64,000 bases of DNA from Allantophomopsis cytisporea. Its lineage: Eukaryota > Ascomycota > Leotiomycetes > Phacidiales > Phacidiaceae. The notes under the pieces were generated by a model, which saw only the letters and a program-made list of their open reading frames with translations, was not told the DNA's origin and searched no databases. Shown one piece after another: positions 23,901 through 35,202 of the stretch. Made by a program: the position numbers and the translations under genes. The stretch is from the NCBI GenBank assembly GCA_024752435.1, contig CP103036.1, positions 186,001 to 250,000 of the forward strand. Direction: 5' to 3'. Positions within the stretch are counted from its first letter, which is position 1. Each line of letters starts with the position of its first letter.

Positions 23901-25171
23901 ATGGCTCTTCAGCAGCCGGAGAGATTAGAGCATATGTGGGACTACTGTCCTGGCGGCTATCATCCTCTCCATCTCGGCGATCAAATCCATAACGGACGAT
24001 ATACTATTGTCAATAAGCTCGGATGGGGAGCGACGTCCACAGTATGGCTAGCAACCGATGCCAATCGTAAAAATACCTGTGTCGCTCTTTCCATCTCACG
24101 CGCTGATAAGGCAGACCACTATCGGAAAGACATGATGGATAAACTGAATTATATAAGGACCGGCGAGGATGAACACCCTGGAAAGGCTAGTATGCTCATC
24201 CCTTTGGATTCCTTCGAATTAGACGGACCAAATGGACAACACTTCTGTCTTGTCATGAGATTTGAGGGTCAGACAATCTCAAGAGCAACAAACAGAGCCC
24301 AGGGACTTTCGACACGGCCTCTTCCCCTGCAAAGAGCCAAACAAGCCATATTGGAGCTTGGGCAAGGCATTGACTATATGCATCGATTGAAAATGATTCA
24401 TGGAGGTAAGCGTATGGATTTTCCACAGAATCTACAAATTGATTAAATATTGCTTCAGACTTACATCCAGCGAACTTGTTTCTTGGGATACCAGACAAAG
24501 ATGATTGGACTCTAGACCAGGTGAATTCTGTTTGTGGAGTACCGAGAACAATGTCGACAAGATCTTTGTGTAATCAATCAAATAATACAAGCATGCCCGA
24601 CTATCTGGTTGCAGATGCTTTAACGCACGACGTCGACCCCAGACTTTTTCCAGGGCCTATCAAAATAGCTGACTTCGGGCTTGCATTCTATTCAGGTGAT
24701 GTAAAGCCGCACATGGCATCTGGTGGGCCTTATATTGTTCCAGAGTTCAATGCTCCCGGACATTGTACTTTAGCAGCGGATGTATGGATGTTTGCGTGCG
24801 CCATATACCAATTCTTATCTGGGTTTGACCTGATGGGTGTACTCAATGATCCACCATTGAAAATGGTGACAGGTTTTATGGAAACTCTCGGAGCACCTCC
24901 AATATATCTTTTCGAGTCCTGGAAGAGATTTAAAGGTCTTGAAGCACTCGAAATGAGGCAAGAGCCGTCTAACCCCTTGCGGGTCAAGATCCGGAACATA
25001 CGTAACGGGGATTTGGAACTGGGTATGGAGGAGCGAAAAGATGAATTCTCTACAGATGATATTGAACTGTTGACTCGCTTGCTAGAATTTATGTTACATC
25101 TGGAGCCGGACGAAAGGCCAACAATTTCTGAGGTATTGAAGCACTCAGCAATGGATTATTTCAGGAAGTAG
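23901..25171 (+). CDS. SRPK-like protein kinase lacking the beta-3 lysine
   Basis: Predicted 405-residue protein with the layout of fungal SRPK-like kinases. Exons 23901-24405 and 24459-25171. The glycine loop is KLGWGATSTVWLA (residues 39-51), as in SRPKs. The next strand reads VALSISRADKADHY, where SRPKs have VAMKV: the ATP-anchoring lysine is Ser64, and the helix-C glutamate position appears to be Lys. The catalytic loop IHGDLHPANLF (Asp near 169, formed across the intron), IADFGLAF (DFG near 240) and YIVPEFNAP are intact, and LEPDERPTISEVLKH ends the domain. Either a pseudokinase or a kinase using another lysine (Lys70 is nearby). It is convergent with amidase 2, with 30 bp between stop codons. 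Confidence 0.84.
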
Positions 25172-25201
25172 ATGAATCCCCATCAAATAAAGTCTTCCAA
25201 C

Positions 25202-27514
25202 TCATTGAGTGAACATTCTCGATCCTGTCTTGACATGCAATGGTCTCCTAGAACTCCTTAGAATTTGCGACGCCGCCTTGATAAGGTCCAAATCACTTCC
25301 TACGTTACTGAGCTCATGCAATTACAACCTTGGATGACAATCACATACCAGGATAGGACATCATAGACACACAGACCGGAAGATATTCCTCTTCGTCACT
25401 GATTCTTGAAAGATAGACTATCTCGTCGACTAAAACTTCAGCATGAGTGTTCGGGGTGTGGCCACTAGAAGATACTTACCCGGTATCACCAACTCAGGGG
25501 CACCTAATATTGGGGATAGCATTAGTGGCGTCCAAAGCATCTGATCACCCCCTTCAAGTCTATACTGCTATATTAGAAGCAAACTCAACAGCAGCCCAGA
25601 GTCTCTTACCCGGGCCATTCATCTCTGTAGCAAGGCTTGACATTCCCAAGTGGCAGTAGTACGATAGTATTTCGATCCTCCCCAAACACTTGCTCAAGTA
25701 TCCACTGCTTATACACGTCAACGATTCTGAGGGCTTCTTCATGCTGTGCTTGAGTTACGTCTCTGGCGCGCCTCCTGGATCGCCGTTACTGTTTTGCAAT
25801 CAGTACATCCATACCGAAGCACTCACCAAGTTTCGATGCCGCATGGCAAGGGAATGTATGGCTTGCGGTCAAATTTCCTCTGATACTCTTCCCAGAATGG
25901 TTTAAGACGCTGCCAGAATGTATATACGTACGACCGCGTCGAGACCTATATGCGTCATCAGCAAAAAGAAATACGACTACTAGGAAAACTTACATCGGCG
26001 TCAAGAAACTCTGTCAAGTTCCTTCCATCAGCCTCTATTGGCGGGTGCTCTTTCCATAGCTTTGCGATACACAGCTCTTTCGCTTTGGTTCCGAGTGAAC
26101 TTTCGACATCTTGAACCATATCGTAGAAAGCCTTCATCTGTGCTTTGTTTTCTATGGGTAAGAAATCTGTGAAAAATACAATGTTGCGAGGATAATCCTT
26201 CATAGGCATTAGCATTGACTGGAGTGTTAACGAACAGGAGATGGAATACTACCTTATCAGCAACAGGTGGTAGCCTATGGGCGTACCAGGAGTAAGTGAA
26301 GTCATGGAACTTTTCAAGATCTCTGCCAAAGACACATGGCGTGTCCATTTGACTAGTTACATCAGTATGTGCTAGATACATGGAACAAGTACCTACGGAA
26401 CACCTGACCACATACCCTCCACACTAATTGCTCCTGTACTAGGCCTTAATGAAAAGCACCCGTTGACTTGTGCGGGAATACGGCCACTTATTGTTGCTAT
26501 ACACTTAGTAATGGGTTCTGGATAGCAAGAGTACACACATACAATCACTTCCGATCGCAAAATCCAACCAGTCATACTTCGCAATAGCGGATGCTTGACC
26601 ACTGCTTCCTCCAGACGGTGACTGCCAGCCATCAGCGCGAGGATTGAATGGCGAAGGAAACTCAATTGATTGAGTTGGTTCTTGCTTCAGGACCATCGAG
26701 CACATTTTTGAAAGCCCGACAATTACGCAGCCCGCGTCTGCTAAGGATGAGATTGCCGGTGCGCTGACGGTAGCTGGAGGATACAGCTTGAGGTATTCCC
26801 TACTTCCAAGAGAGGTCCGAAAGCCTTTGATATCAAAAATATCTTTCACGGTGATTCTTATTCCATCGAGGGGCTTCGACGGTGATGGATAAGCTTGGAG
26901 GCGAGAGGGTACACCAACACAGCCGGCATTGTGATGTGTACCGCCAACCTTTAACCAGGTGAGTCTATGAAAACATCAGCAATGTCGGCTGAGTTCAAGT
27001 TGCAAGTGAGTACTCATTTCGTCCCGATTTCCGAAGAGATATTGAGAAGGCGTTGATATCATCATCGTAAAGACGGAAGAGCTGTCGAAGTTTCCCATTC
27101 TCTGACAAATAAGGGCCTTGGGAGGGCAACTTATTCAAGTCTTTCGTAAGAATCATTTCAACGTGCTCTGTGCTCCAGCATTCTGGCAAGTCTGTAACGT
27201 CGATGTTTTGCTCTTCATATACGACAAGAATGATACATGATAGAAATGCTTTACATAGAACATCATCATGCTCCAGCGCATTTTCAATATAATCCAAGGT
27301 GTGATCGACGATGCTATGTCCTAAAGGAACATGCACAACGGTGACTAGTCGCGGTTCAGCGGGGGAGGGATATGCGCAGTCCTAAATTGCATTAGTCGTT
27401 GACAATCGCCGTAGCTATCTTACTTATACTTACCTCCTGTTCAACGAAGGCAACATAGTTCGATCTATCGACACTAAACAACAGGTGCTTCTCAAAAGCA
27501 ATGTTAGAAGACAT
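25202..27514 (-). CDS. amidase-signature enzyme, Arp1-like (copy 2)
   Basis: Predicted 612-residue paralogue of the amidase at 13169-15464. Eleven exons: 27514-27434, 27381-27014, 26964-26543, 26496-26397, 26352-26253, 26218-25994, 25945-25827, 25774-25610, 25559-25480, 25429-25349, 25299-25202; the sum is in frame. Lys in TVKDIFDIKG (about residue 190), cis-Ser in SPSGGSSGQAS and nucleophile Ser in GSDSTISGRIP are present, so activity is plausible. The C-terminal LSPILGAPELVIPG matches copy 1. The seventh intron needs the acceptor before GAGGCGC; nearer AGs would create a stop. It has ten introns against eight in copy 1 and most of the sequence has diverged, pointing to an old duplication. 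Substrate unknown. Confidence 0.84.
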
Positions 27515-28398
27515 CCTGTTCGGTTAGGCGACCAGTTGAATCCAAATAATGCTGAAAATTCTTTTCTTTCTGAATAGGAAAATCCAAAATTTAAATTCAA
27601 CTTATCTGAAGCTGAGATTATATGATATCATCGCATTTAGAAATTGAGAAGGCTCGGCTTGTAGCTAATCAGGACGGCCAACGAATACAGAGGGGTTATG
27701 ACTGGGTATACTAGCATACTCGCAAATCAGACCATATTGGTCCATAGTCGCCGGCGTGATGGTTTAACTGAAACTAATATTGGATTTTCACATGATTGTA
27801 ACAGTCTTGCTCAGAGGTGTGCATTTTGATTGGTTCAGAGCATAGTTTATATGTTGAATTTCTTACATCCTATTCTGAACCCTTAAAGACTAATGCAGCT
27901 CATGAGCGAAAGATTTCCGCCATAATAAATATACCTAGGACCCAGCGCAAATCATTTTTGCCGAACATCAACACGCGCAGAGCACATTGTTTTAATCTTT
28001 AGCCAAAGATATTATAAATGCTATAACTGCGTTCTCTGCGGGGCTTGTTGGCATTCTCGTAATTGTTGATAACAAGATAAAGTATCTCAATTAGTGCGGT
28101 GATAGCGGGTGGTATACATCCGCATGGATAGCGATAAAAACTGTAGCCGCGATAGGTAACATACTTTACTTTATCACTGCGGTACAGACGAATCGCACGA
28201 TAACAATCAGATCACATCGCGAGAACTTGGTTTGTAGAAGTGAATAGGATCTGTTTAACTATATATATATATATATATATACAGCTATGAAAATGGCATT
28301 TCAAAAATGGAACTTCAGCCACTTCTTCTATCTCCAGAATCGTTTCATAACTTCTGTGAGATCTTTTACTACATCTCGTCCGTCGAAGCAAAGTCAAA
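27515..28398. other. intergenic, AT-rich
   Basis: Divergent region between amidase 2 and the MFS pseudogene. Contains a (TA)n run at 28259-28281. No coding frame recognised. Confidence 0.5.
28259..28281. repeat. (TA)n dinucleotide microsatellite
   Basis: Uninterrupted TA repeat of about 11-12 units, roughly 120 bp upstream of the pseudogene start codon. Confidence 0.85.
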
Positions 28399-30156
28399 AT
28401 GGCATTCGGTATCTTGGAGCCACCATCAAATTCCAGTCCATCTGGCACCAGTCTCCTCGAAAGTTTCCGTAATATTTCTAATTCAGAGGCGACAAAGACC
28501 GAAGTCATCCTCGTCCCGAAGCCTTCAAACTCGCCATGAGATCCTTTGAATTGGCCACGATACAAGAAGGAATTGCTCTTCGCAACGATCGTTTTCGGAG
28601 CTTGCGCAGCTGGCGCACTTGGACCTGTTCTTGTGCCCGGTTTCACAGCTATTGCGGTATTGCTTGATGTAGAGCTGACAGATATGACGCTGCTTAATGG
28701 AAGCTTGATCATGACTCTTGGTGTGAGCGCGTATCTGTGTCCCTGCATTGCCGAAGTCTACGGAAAGCGGCTGGTATAAATCTCTACAACAGTTATCATT
28801 GTGGTTGGATGTTGCTGGGCAGGTGCAGCAGGTTCGTACCGTTCACTGTTAGCATCGAGGGCAATTCAAGGTAAGTTAGCACTTGCATTAAACCTATAAC
28901 CATTTCAAGCAACACCTATTAATATACTACAGGACTCGGAATGGGTGGCTTCTTTGCGCTGGCCGGCACTGCTTCAATCACCGATGTCTTCTTTGTACAC
29001 GAGCGCGGAAGGCGTATTGGCCTGTGGAACTTCAGCGTCATGATCTCGAATAATATGACGCCGATCATCAGCGGATATGTCCTCTCAAACTTGTCCTGGC
29101 ACTGGAGCTTTTGGCTTCTCGTAATTCTCTGGGTCGTAATTCTGGGAGCAACACTCGCTTGCTTTCCTGAAACAACTTTCTACCGGGACACAGACTTGGA
29201 CAACTCCATTGAGGTTGATATGCTGGAGAAGACTAACTCAATTCCTCAGAAGATCAAATCTGACGTCTCCATGGTGCCTGCGGTCTCGCCAAGTAGTGAC
29301 GACAAAACTCCCAGTGTTGCGAAAAACTCTCAGACATCCAGCTGGAGATACTCTTTTGGAATCGGTGCTGTGAAGGTGCACAATCAGAGCCGTGTCTTCA
29401 AGCTTTGTTTAGAGCCTATTGTCCTCTTATCTCATCCAGCAGTCCTCTGGGGCTGCATTATGTGGTCAGTTGTTTTCACATGGGTTATTCTAATTGGCTC
29501 TGTGGTCTCACAGATCTTTGGTGCACCACCTTACAATATGAGCACAACCTCAGTTGGCAATCTTGCGGGAATTGTCCCACTTATTGGATCAACGCTGGGC
29601 ACGATTAGTGCTGGCTGGGCTTGTGATAACGTAGCTAAATATCTCGCATCGCGCAACAATGGCGTCTATGAACCAGAGTTTCGTCTTTTTATCATCATAC
29701 CGGCGTTCGTTACCATGGATATTGGCGGGTTTGGTCTCGGTACTGCTGTTGACAAAGGGCTATCAGCAATTACCTGTGGTGTCTATCTAGCAATCATCAA
29801 CTTCTCAGTCGGCACTGGGTGCACCGGCATTGTTACATATACCAACGATGTGTGCAAATCAGCGATCTGGCGAAGCTTTCGGTCTTGCTATGGTAAGTTC
29901 TGTTCTTTTCAAATTTGGCGTAAGTACTTACAAAGTCTAACATCTTCTCCAGCTCATCAAGAGCGCCTTTGCCTTCGGCCTCACCTTCGTCTTCAATAAC
30001 TACTATGCAGCTAAGGGTCCTCTTGTGTTCTTTTCGACCTTCACGGCTTTGACTCTAGGTGTCATGCTGACGATAGTTCCGCTATATATCTTTGGGAAAA
30101 GAATAAGAGCATGGGCAGATACAAGAAGTTCACTAGCATTCTCTGGACCTAGGTGA
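28399..30156 (+). pseudogene. MFS drug-transporter pseudogene (two stops, one frameshift)
   Basis: Remains of a fungal MFS transporter (DHA1-like). The frame from ATG 28399 starts MAFGILEPP and would continue through VPKPSNSP, DPLNWPRYKKELLFATIV and 12 helices. In-frame stop TGA at 28537-28539 interrupts the family motif SP-x-DPLNWP, and TAA at 28777-28779 interrupts GKRLV-x-ISTTV; both are one C-to-T step from CGA and CAA. Near 29855-29860 the frame slips by one base: the expected ANQRSGEAFGLAM block is encoded in another frame. Introns at 28871-28932 and about 29894-29952 still have good splice sites. The C-terminal exon ends in KRIRAWADTRSSLAFSGPR. All other segments remain well conserved, so inactivation appears recent. 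Alternatively a short N-terminal peptide is made. Confidence 0.85.
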
Positions 30157-31527
30157 AGCTTATAGTAACTAAGAGTACCAGTATATACCTTTAATGATGA
30201 GCAATGAACCTATTAAAGATTGATTTATAGAGGAAAACAATAAATCAACCCGTTTAGTCAAAAACTATGACCCATCTTGTAGCGGCTACGTGTGAGATCT
30301 TGTAGCTCACTCGAAGCGTTCAGCTACATCAGCTTCTGTGAAAGGAAGACTTGGTGTTCAAAGAAGGTTGGCATGTCATTCGCGTAGAAAGGGGCAAATG
30401 TATAATCTACATCTATCAACAGGGTTGGGGTGTAGTACCATAGCGAGAACACGGACGTGAAATGGTTGAGGAGAGGATGCAGGATCTACTCTGCTGCTGC
30501 TTCTACATATGAAGAGTATACTGTAGCCAAGCCTATCACATTGCCTGATTAGGAAGTTTCCAATGCGAGACTTGAAAGTGAGAGTCGGCTATTGCGTATA
30601 TCTTGTATCCGACAACATCTTGCTTTGGAGCGTTCGTGGTCCAGCAATTCAAAGCTGAGAATTGGCGTCGATTTTACTTACATTATGTTCTTGAAGCTGA
30701 TATGAATGGACTTGATTAACTACATAGGTAGTGGGATACTACCGACTACCTGTAGGCATGCTCTTGGGGTAGAGCGATAATCTTCCGCAATCGTTTACAC
30801 ACAATCTATAGCTCTCCTAGGTAACGTACCAAGATGGCTCTCTCGAGGGTCTCCACATAAGCAAAGCAAGCAGAAACCCAATAAGCTTCCTTGGCCTAGT
30901 GGAATAGGTCGGGCCTTGCAAATTTGCGAATTTTTTGAAATCGCGGAGTTCAGGGTTCGACTCTCCATGGTAATAATAGCTGGGTCTGATATATTCGCCT
31001 GTCTGGGCCAAGGACTACTGCAAAATCTGTAAAACCCCCAAGGGATTTTCTGGTACAGCTGGTGAGGTTCGCCCCGGCTGTATTCTTTCTGCAGTTTTCC
31101 CTTCATGTTGTTATTATTAACAGGCAGGTTGATTGATACTTCCTTCTTTTTTTTTTTTGCGTATGATGGTAGTGTAAATCGAAAGAGCGACGTCAAATAA
31201 TGAATCCATATAGATTTCGAGTATAGAACGGTCTAAGAAGAAATACATCTAAGTTAGAAGAAAAAAAGAATATAAACAGCTGATTCTTCTTACTGTAATG
31301 GTGGAAGTTGGCCTACGTTCCCGAATGCAAGAGCTGGCACGTGAGCGGGTCCAGATACCGCTGCAATAAATTAGCTGCCTCACCGCTCAAGTTCATACAC
31401 GGCAGAAACGCCTGATCTAGTCTAGTAGCCAGAAAAGTATCATTCATTATCGCTATCGCAAATCGTAGCATTGGAAATCTTTCTTCACGCAGAATTCCTC
31501 GAATTCCGCTCAAAATAATTTCTCAGC
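30157..31527. other. intergenic, contains a SINE-like element
   Basis: 1.4 kb between the MFS pseudogene and the helicase. Apart from the element at 30885-31158, no gene-like frame is seen. The last 300 bp presumably hold the helicase promoter. Confidence 0.55.
30885..31158 (+). mobile_element. tRNA-derived SINE-like element (tentative)
   Basis: A near-consensus RNA polymerase III A box (TGGCCTAGTGG, 30892-30902) is followed 51 bp later by a near-consensus B box (GGTTCGACTCT, 30954-30964). The 5' and 3' arms do not pair as a tRNA acceptor stem, so it is not a functional tRNA. About 180 bp of unrelated sequence follows, ending in a T-run at 31147-31158 that would stop polymerase III. Boundaries and target-site duplications could not be defined. 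Confidence 0.45.
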
Positions 31528-34500
31528 ATGGCGCCAAAATTCGTGCCTCGACAGCGAAAGCACAAGGTGCTTGCGCGACAGAACCAGCACGATGCATCAA
31601 CGGCGCCTCCAGCAGATCCAAATGCGCTCGAGGTGCTGCCGAGCGCTACGAAGGCCGAGATTAAAGAGGCCAAGAAGGCAGCTATGAGGAAAGCAATTGA
31701 GGCCGAGGGCACAAAAGTCAGCGGGAAGAAGGCCAAACGCTTGGAAAAGTACTTGGAGCTTAAACTCAAGAAGGATGAGAATCGTGAGTTGATTGAGAAG
31801 TTGACTGGTAGAAAAGAGGATACCAGTCTCTACAGGAGCTCGGCTATGCTAGGGCGTGGCAGAGAGAATAAGAGAGAAGAGATGGCGCGCGCACTGAGAG
31901 AGCAGAGGGCGTGCGTGGATGTTGATGGGAGGAACGAGGAGATTCTTTTCGAAAAAAGAAGAGCTGTCGAGGAGAATGATGAGGACGAAGACGAGGACGA
32001 AGAAATGGTCGAGGTACCTGCGAAACCGAAAGCCGTGCAAAAGTCGAAGCCGGATACCGTCGTGGAACAACCGAAGATCGAGTCGAAGGTTGCTGCCCCA
32101 GTTGCCGTTGGGAGTGGGTTGAAGAGACCTCTTGATGCTGAGGATTCCGGCGCCCCAGTCATTAAAAAGAAACAAAAAAGAGGTGGAATCAAGTCTAAGG
32201 TGACATTCAAACCTACGGTCTCAGCGGAACCTGCATGGACTGGATTTAATTCTGGATCTGAGGATTCGGATGAAGAGATGCCCACCGAGAGCGAGGAAGA
32301 ATCTTCAGATGAGGACGAAGGAGGAGACTCTGGCTCTGGATCGGAAAATGATGAAGATGAGGAGGACAACTCGAACGAAGATGATGAAGACGAAGACGAA
32401 GACGAGGATGAAGATGATGATTCTTCAGAAGAAGAAAGCGACAACGAGGACGACGGCGAAGCGAAACAGCAAAGATCATCTGCATTCAAGGCATGGGCAA
32501 ATCAGCAACGAGACGAAGCTATGGGTTATCAGCCCTCGAGTAACATTGAAATGGCTACGAAAACAGCCAAGCCAGAAGGTTTTACGCCTAGAGCACCAGA
32601 GTTGGACCCACTCCCACAAGAGCTTCAGATCCCTGCGACAGCAAATCTGGAACGAAAGGCGTATAGTGTTACAGTAACAAGACCTAATGAGATTCAGGAT
32701 GTCCGGCTTAAGCTTCCAGTAGTAGCGGAGGAGCAAAAGATCATGGAAGCTATACACAACAATTCAACTGTCGTCATCTACGGTGCTACAGGTTCTGGTA
32801 AAACTACACAAGTTCCTCAGTTTTTGTATGAAGCCGGATATGGATCCCCTGGATCGCCTACTCCTGGTATGATTGGTGTGACACAGCCTCGAAGAGTTGC
32901 TGCTGTTAGTATGGCCAAGCGTGTAGGTGACGAGCTAGGCGACCATGGAAAGAGAGTGGCATATCAGATTCGATTCGAAGGCACTGTCAGTGCGGATACT
33001 GGCATCAAATTCATGACCGATGGTGTTCTTCTCAGAGAAGTCGCTCAGGATATTGCTCTACGCAAATACTCGGCTATCGTTATTGATGAGGCTCACGAGA
33101 GAAGTGTCAACACCGATATTCTGATTGGTATGTTAAGTCGTGTCGTAAAGTTGCGTGATGAGATGGCTTCGGAAGATTCAGGTATCAAACCTCTCAAACT
33201 GATTATCATGTCTGCTACCCTTCGTATCACGGATTTCACACAGAACAAAACTCTTTTCCCAATCCCACCGCCAGTATTGCAGGCAGAGGGTCGTCAATAT
33301 CCTGTCACAAACCATTTCGCACGCAAGACTCACCACGATTATATCGAAGATGCTTTCATCAAAATCAGCAAAGGTCACAGAAAGCTTCCTCCGGGAGGCA
33401 TCTTAGTCTTCCTTACTGGCCAAAATGAAATCATGCAGCTTGGAAAAAGGCTAAAGGAGGCTTTCAAGGGTGGCAGCGGTATGTCAAGTGGTCCTCAAGT
33501 ACGGATTTCAGGTCAAGACGCTACAATTGAGGCCGAGGACATCGACTTTGGTGAAACAATGGAAGATCACATCACTGGCTTGGATGATGAATCTGACGAG
33601 GAAGTTGATGAAGAAGAGGACTTCAACATTGGAGAAGAAGAAGATGCTGGACCCGCAAAGATGCACATCTTGCCGCTTTACTCTCTTCTTCCAACAAGAG
33701 AACAATTGCGAGTCTTTGAACCTCCACCAGAGGGCTCAAGACTTGTTGTGTTGGCTACTAACGTTGCGGAAACATCTCTTACCATTCCTGGTATTCGATA
33801 TGTTTTTGATTGCGGGCGATCAAAGGAACGAAAGTATGATCAGGTTACCGGTGTGCAGAGCTTTGAAATTGGATGGATCAGTAAGGCAAGTGCAAGTCAG
33901 CGTGCAGGTCGTGCCGGACGTACAGGCCCAGGTCATTGCTACAAACTCTACTCCTCTGCTGTATTCGAGCGAGATTTTCAAGAATTTGCAGAACCTGAGA
34001 TCTTACGAATGCCTATCGAAGGTGTAGTTCTCCAGCTGAAGGCGATGAACCTACAACATGTTATCAACTTCCCATTCCCTACTCCACCAGATCGTCAAAG
34101 TCTCGCAAACTCCGAGAAGCTTTTGACCTATCTTTCCGCCATTTCCCCAACGGGACAAATTACGAGCATAGGAGGTACAATGTCTATCTTCCCTCTCTCT
34201 CCACGATTTGCACGAATTCTTCTCATCGGCCATCTCCATGACTGTCTTCCCTATACGATCGCCCTCGTAGCAGGTCTCTCAGCCGCCGATATTTTCATCC
34301 CAGAAAATCAAGCGATTCCTACAATTGCTCCACGCGACGAAGAGAGCCACTTCACACAAGCCGATCGCCTTGAGGAAGATTTCCGTAACAGTATCCAACG
34401 CAAATACAACAAAGTGCAAAAAGACTTTTGCTATTTAGACGACAAAGCCGACGCTATCAAACTTCTGCAAGTAGTCGGCGAGTTCGCCCACGATCCAACG

Positions 34501-35202
34501 GAAACATGGTGCACCCACCACTTCGTGCGTTACAAGGTGCTTAAGGAAATCAGCCAGCTGCGCAAGCAGATCACTGAGCTGCTCCGCACCAATATCCCTG
34601 CCTTCTCGGCGCTGAAATACAGCGAGAAGCTGCCTCCACCATCAGCCAAGCAGGTCAAGGCTCTTAAGCAGATGGTAGCTTCCGGCTTCCTCGATCACGT
34701 CGCTATCCGTGCCGACCGCCACCCTTCACCACCCGAGATGACTCGCAAGCCCAAGCGCGCCATCGACGTCCCATACCTCACGCTCCTCCCATCTACAACG
34801 TCCAATGCCGACGACGGTCGTGCAGTCTATATCCACCCGTCCTCGCCCATGGCCCACATCTCGCCTCAGGAATGCCCTGAATTTATCATCTACTCCTACC
34901 TGCAGAAACCGCCGCCGCAACCTGCTGCCGCTGAAGGCGAGAAGGTCAAAATCCCCAAGACGAGGATGCATGCGCTTACCGATGTTGCTGGTAGCGTATT
35001 GGCGGGCCTAGCAAAGGGGACGCCCTTACTCTCCTGGGGGAAGCCGCTCAAGGAGATAGCGCCGAAGGAGAATGGGAACACTAGGGAGGTTTGGTGCGTT
35101 CCTTATTTGAGGGCTGAGGAGGGACATGGTGTTGGATGGCCTTTGCCTGCAAGGAAGGTCACGCAAAAGAAGGTTGCGGGTAGGGGTTGGGTTGTTGAGT
35201 GA
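31528..35202 (+). CDS. DHR1: DEAH-box RNA helicase DHR1/ECM16 (DHX37 type)
   Basis: Predicted 1,224-residue nucleolar RNA helicase; the yeast orthologue releases U3 snoRNA from pre-18S rRNA during small-subunit assembly. It is a single exon. Motif I GATGSGKT lies near residue 419, motif II DEAH near 520, SAT near 562, then TNVAETSLTIPG and QRAGRAGRTGPG near 790, followed by helicase-associated and OB-fold regions. The N-terminal 350 residues are lysine-rich then very acidic (about residues 245-311, runs of Glu, Asp and Ser), as in DHR1 orthologues. A second acidic insert of about 50 residues follows KEAFKGGSG within the second RecA domain, also typical of this clade. The start at 31528 (MAPKFVPRQRKHKVLARQ) matches the expected basic N-terminus. 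Confidence 0.94.
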   Translation: MAPKFVPRQRKHKVLARQNQHDASTAPPADPNALEVLPSATKAEIKEAKKAAMRKAIEAEGTKVSGKKAKRLEKYLELKLKKDENRELIEKLTGRKEDTSLYRSSAMLGRGRENKREEMARALREQRACVDVDGRNEEILFEKRRAVEENDEDEDEDEEMVEVPAKPKAVQKSKPDTVVEQPKIESKVAAPVAVGSGLKRPLDAEDSGAPVIKKKQKRGGIKSKVTFKPTVSAEPAWTGFNSGSEDSDEEMPTESEEESSDEDEGGDSGSGSENDEDEEDNSNEDDEDEDEDEDEDDDSSEEESDNEDDGEAKQQRSSAFKAWANQQRDEAMGYQPSSNIEMATKTAKPEGFTPRAPELDPLPQELQIPATANLERKAYSVTVTRPNEIQDVRLKLPVVAEEQKIMEAIHNNSTVVIYGATGSGKTTQVPQFLYEAGYGSPGSPTPGMIGVTQPRRVAAVSMAKRVGDELGDHGKRVAYQIRFEGTVSADTGIKFMTDGVLLREVAQDIALRKYSAIVIDEAHERSVNTDILIGMLSRVVKLRDEMASEDSGIKPLKLIIMSATLRITDFTQNKTLFPIPPPVLQAEGRQYPVTNHFARKTHHDYIEDAFIKISKGHRKLPPGGILVFLTGQNEIMQLGKRLKEAFKGGSGMSSGPQVRISGQDATIEAEDIDFGETMEDHITGLDDESDEEVDEEEDFNIGEEEDAGPAKMHILPLYSLLPTREQLRVFEPPPEGSRLVVLATNVAETSLTIPGIRYVFDCGRSKERKYDQVTGVQSFEIGWISKASASQRAGRAGRTGPGHCYKLYSSAVFERDFQEFAEPEILRMPIEGVVLQLKAMNLQHVINFPFPTPPDRQSLANSEKLLTYLSAISPTGQITSIGGTMSIFPLSPRFARILLIGHLHDCLPYTIALVAGLSAADIFIPENQAIPTIAPRDEESHFTQADRLEEDFRNSIQRKYNKVQKDFCYLDDKADAIKLLQVVGEFAHDPTETWCTHHFVRYKVLKEISQLRKQITELLRTNIPAFSALKYSEKLPPPSAKQVKALKQMVASGFLDHVAIRADRHPSPPEMTRKPKRAIDVPYLTLLPSTTSNADDGRAVYIHPSSPMAHISPQECPEFIIYSYLQKPPPQPAAAEGEKVKIPKTRMHALTDVAGSVLAGLAKGTPLLSWGKPLKEIAPKENGNTREVWCVPYLRAEEGHGVGWPLPARKVTQKKVAGRGWVVE

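Noticed and set aside
28096..28180. Imperfect inverted repeat GCGGTGATA / TATCACTGC, possibly a tiny MITE
   Set aside because: Only 8 of 9 bases pair, there is no target duplication, and the interval is otherwise unremarkable.
30885..30990. Functional tRNA gene
   Set aside because: A and B boxes are present but the acceptor and T stems do not pair; kept only as a SINE-like element.
31830..32489. 219-codon minus-strand frame rich in Ser
   Set aside because: Antisense shadow of the acidic tract of the DHR1 helicase.
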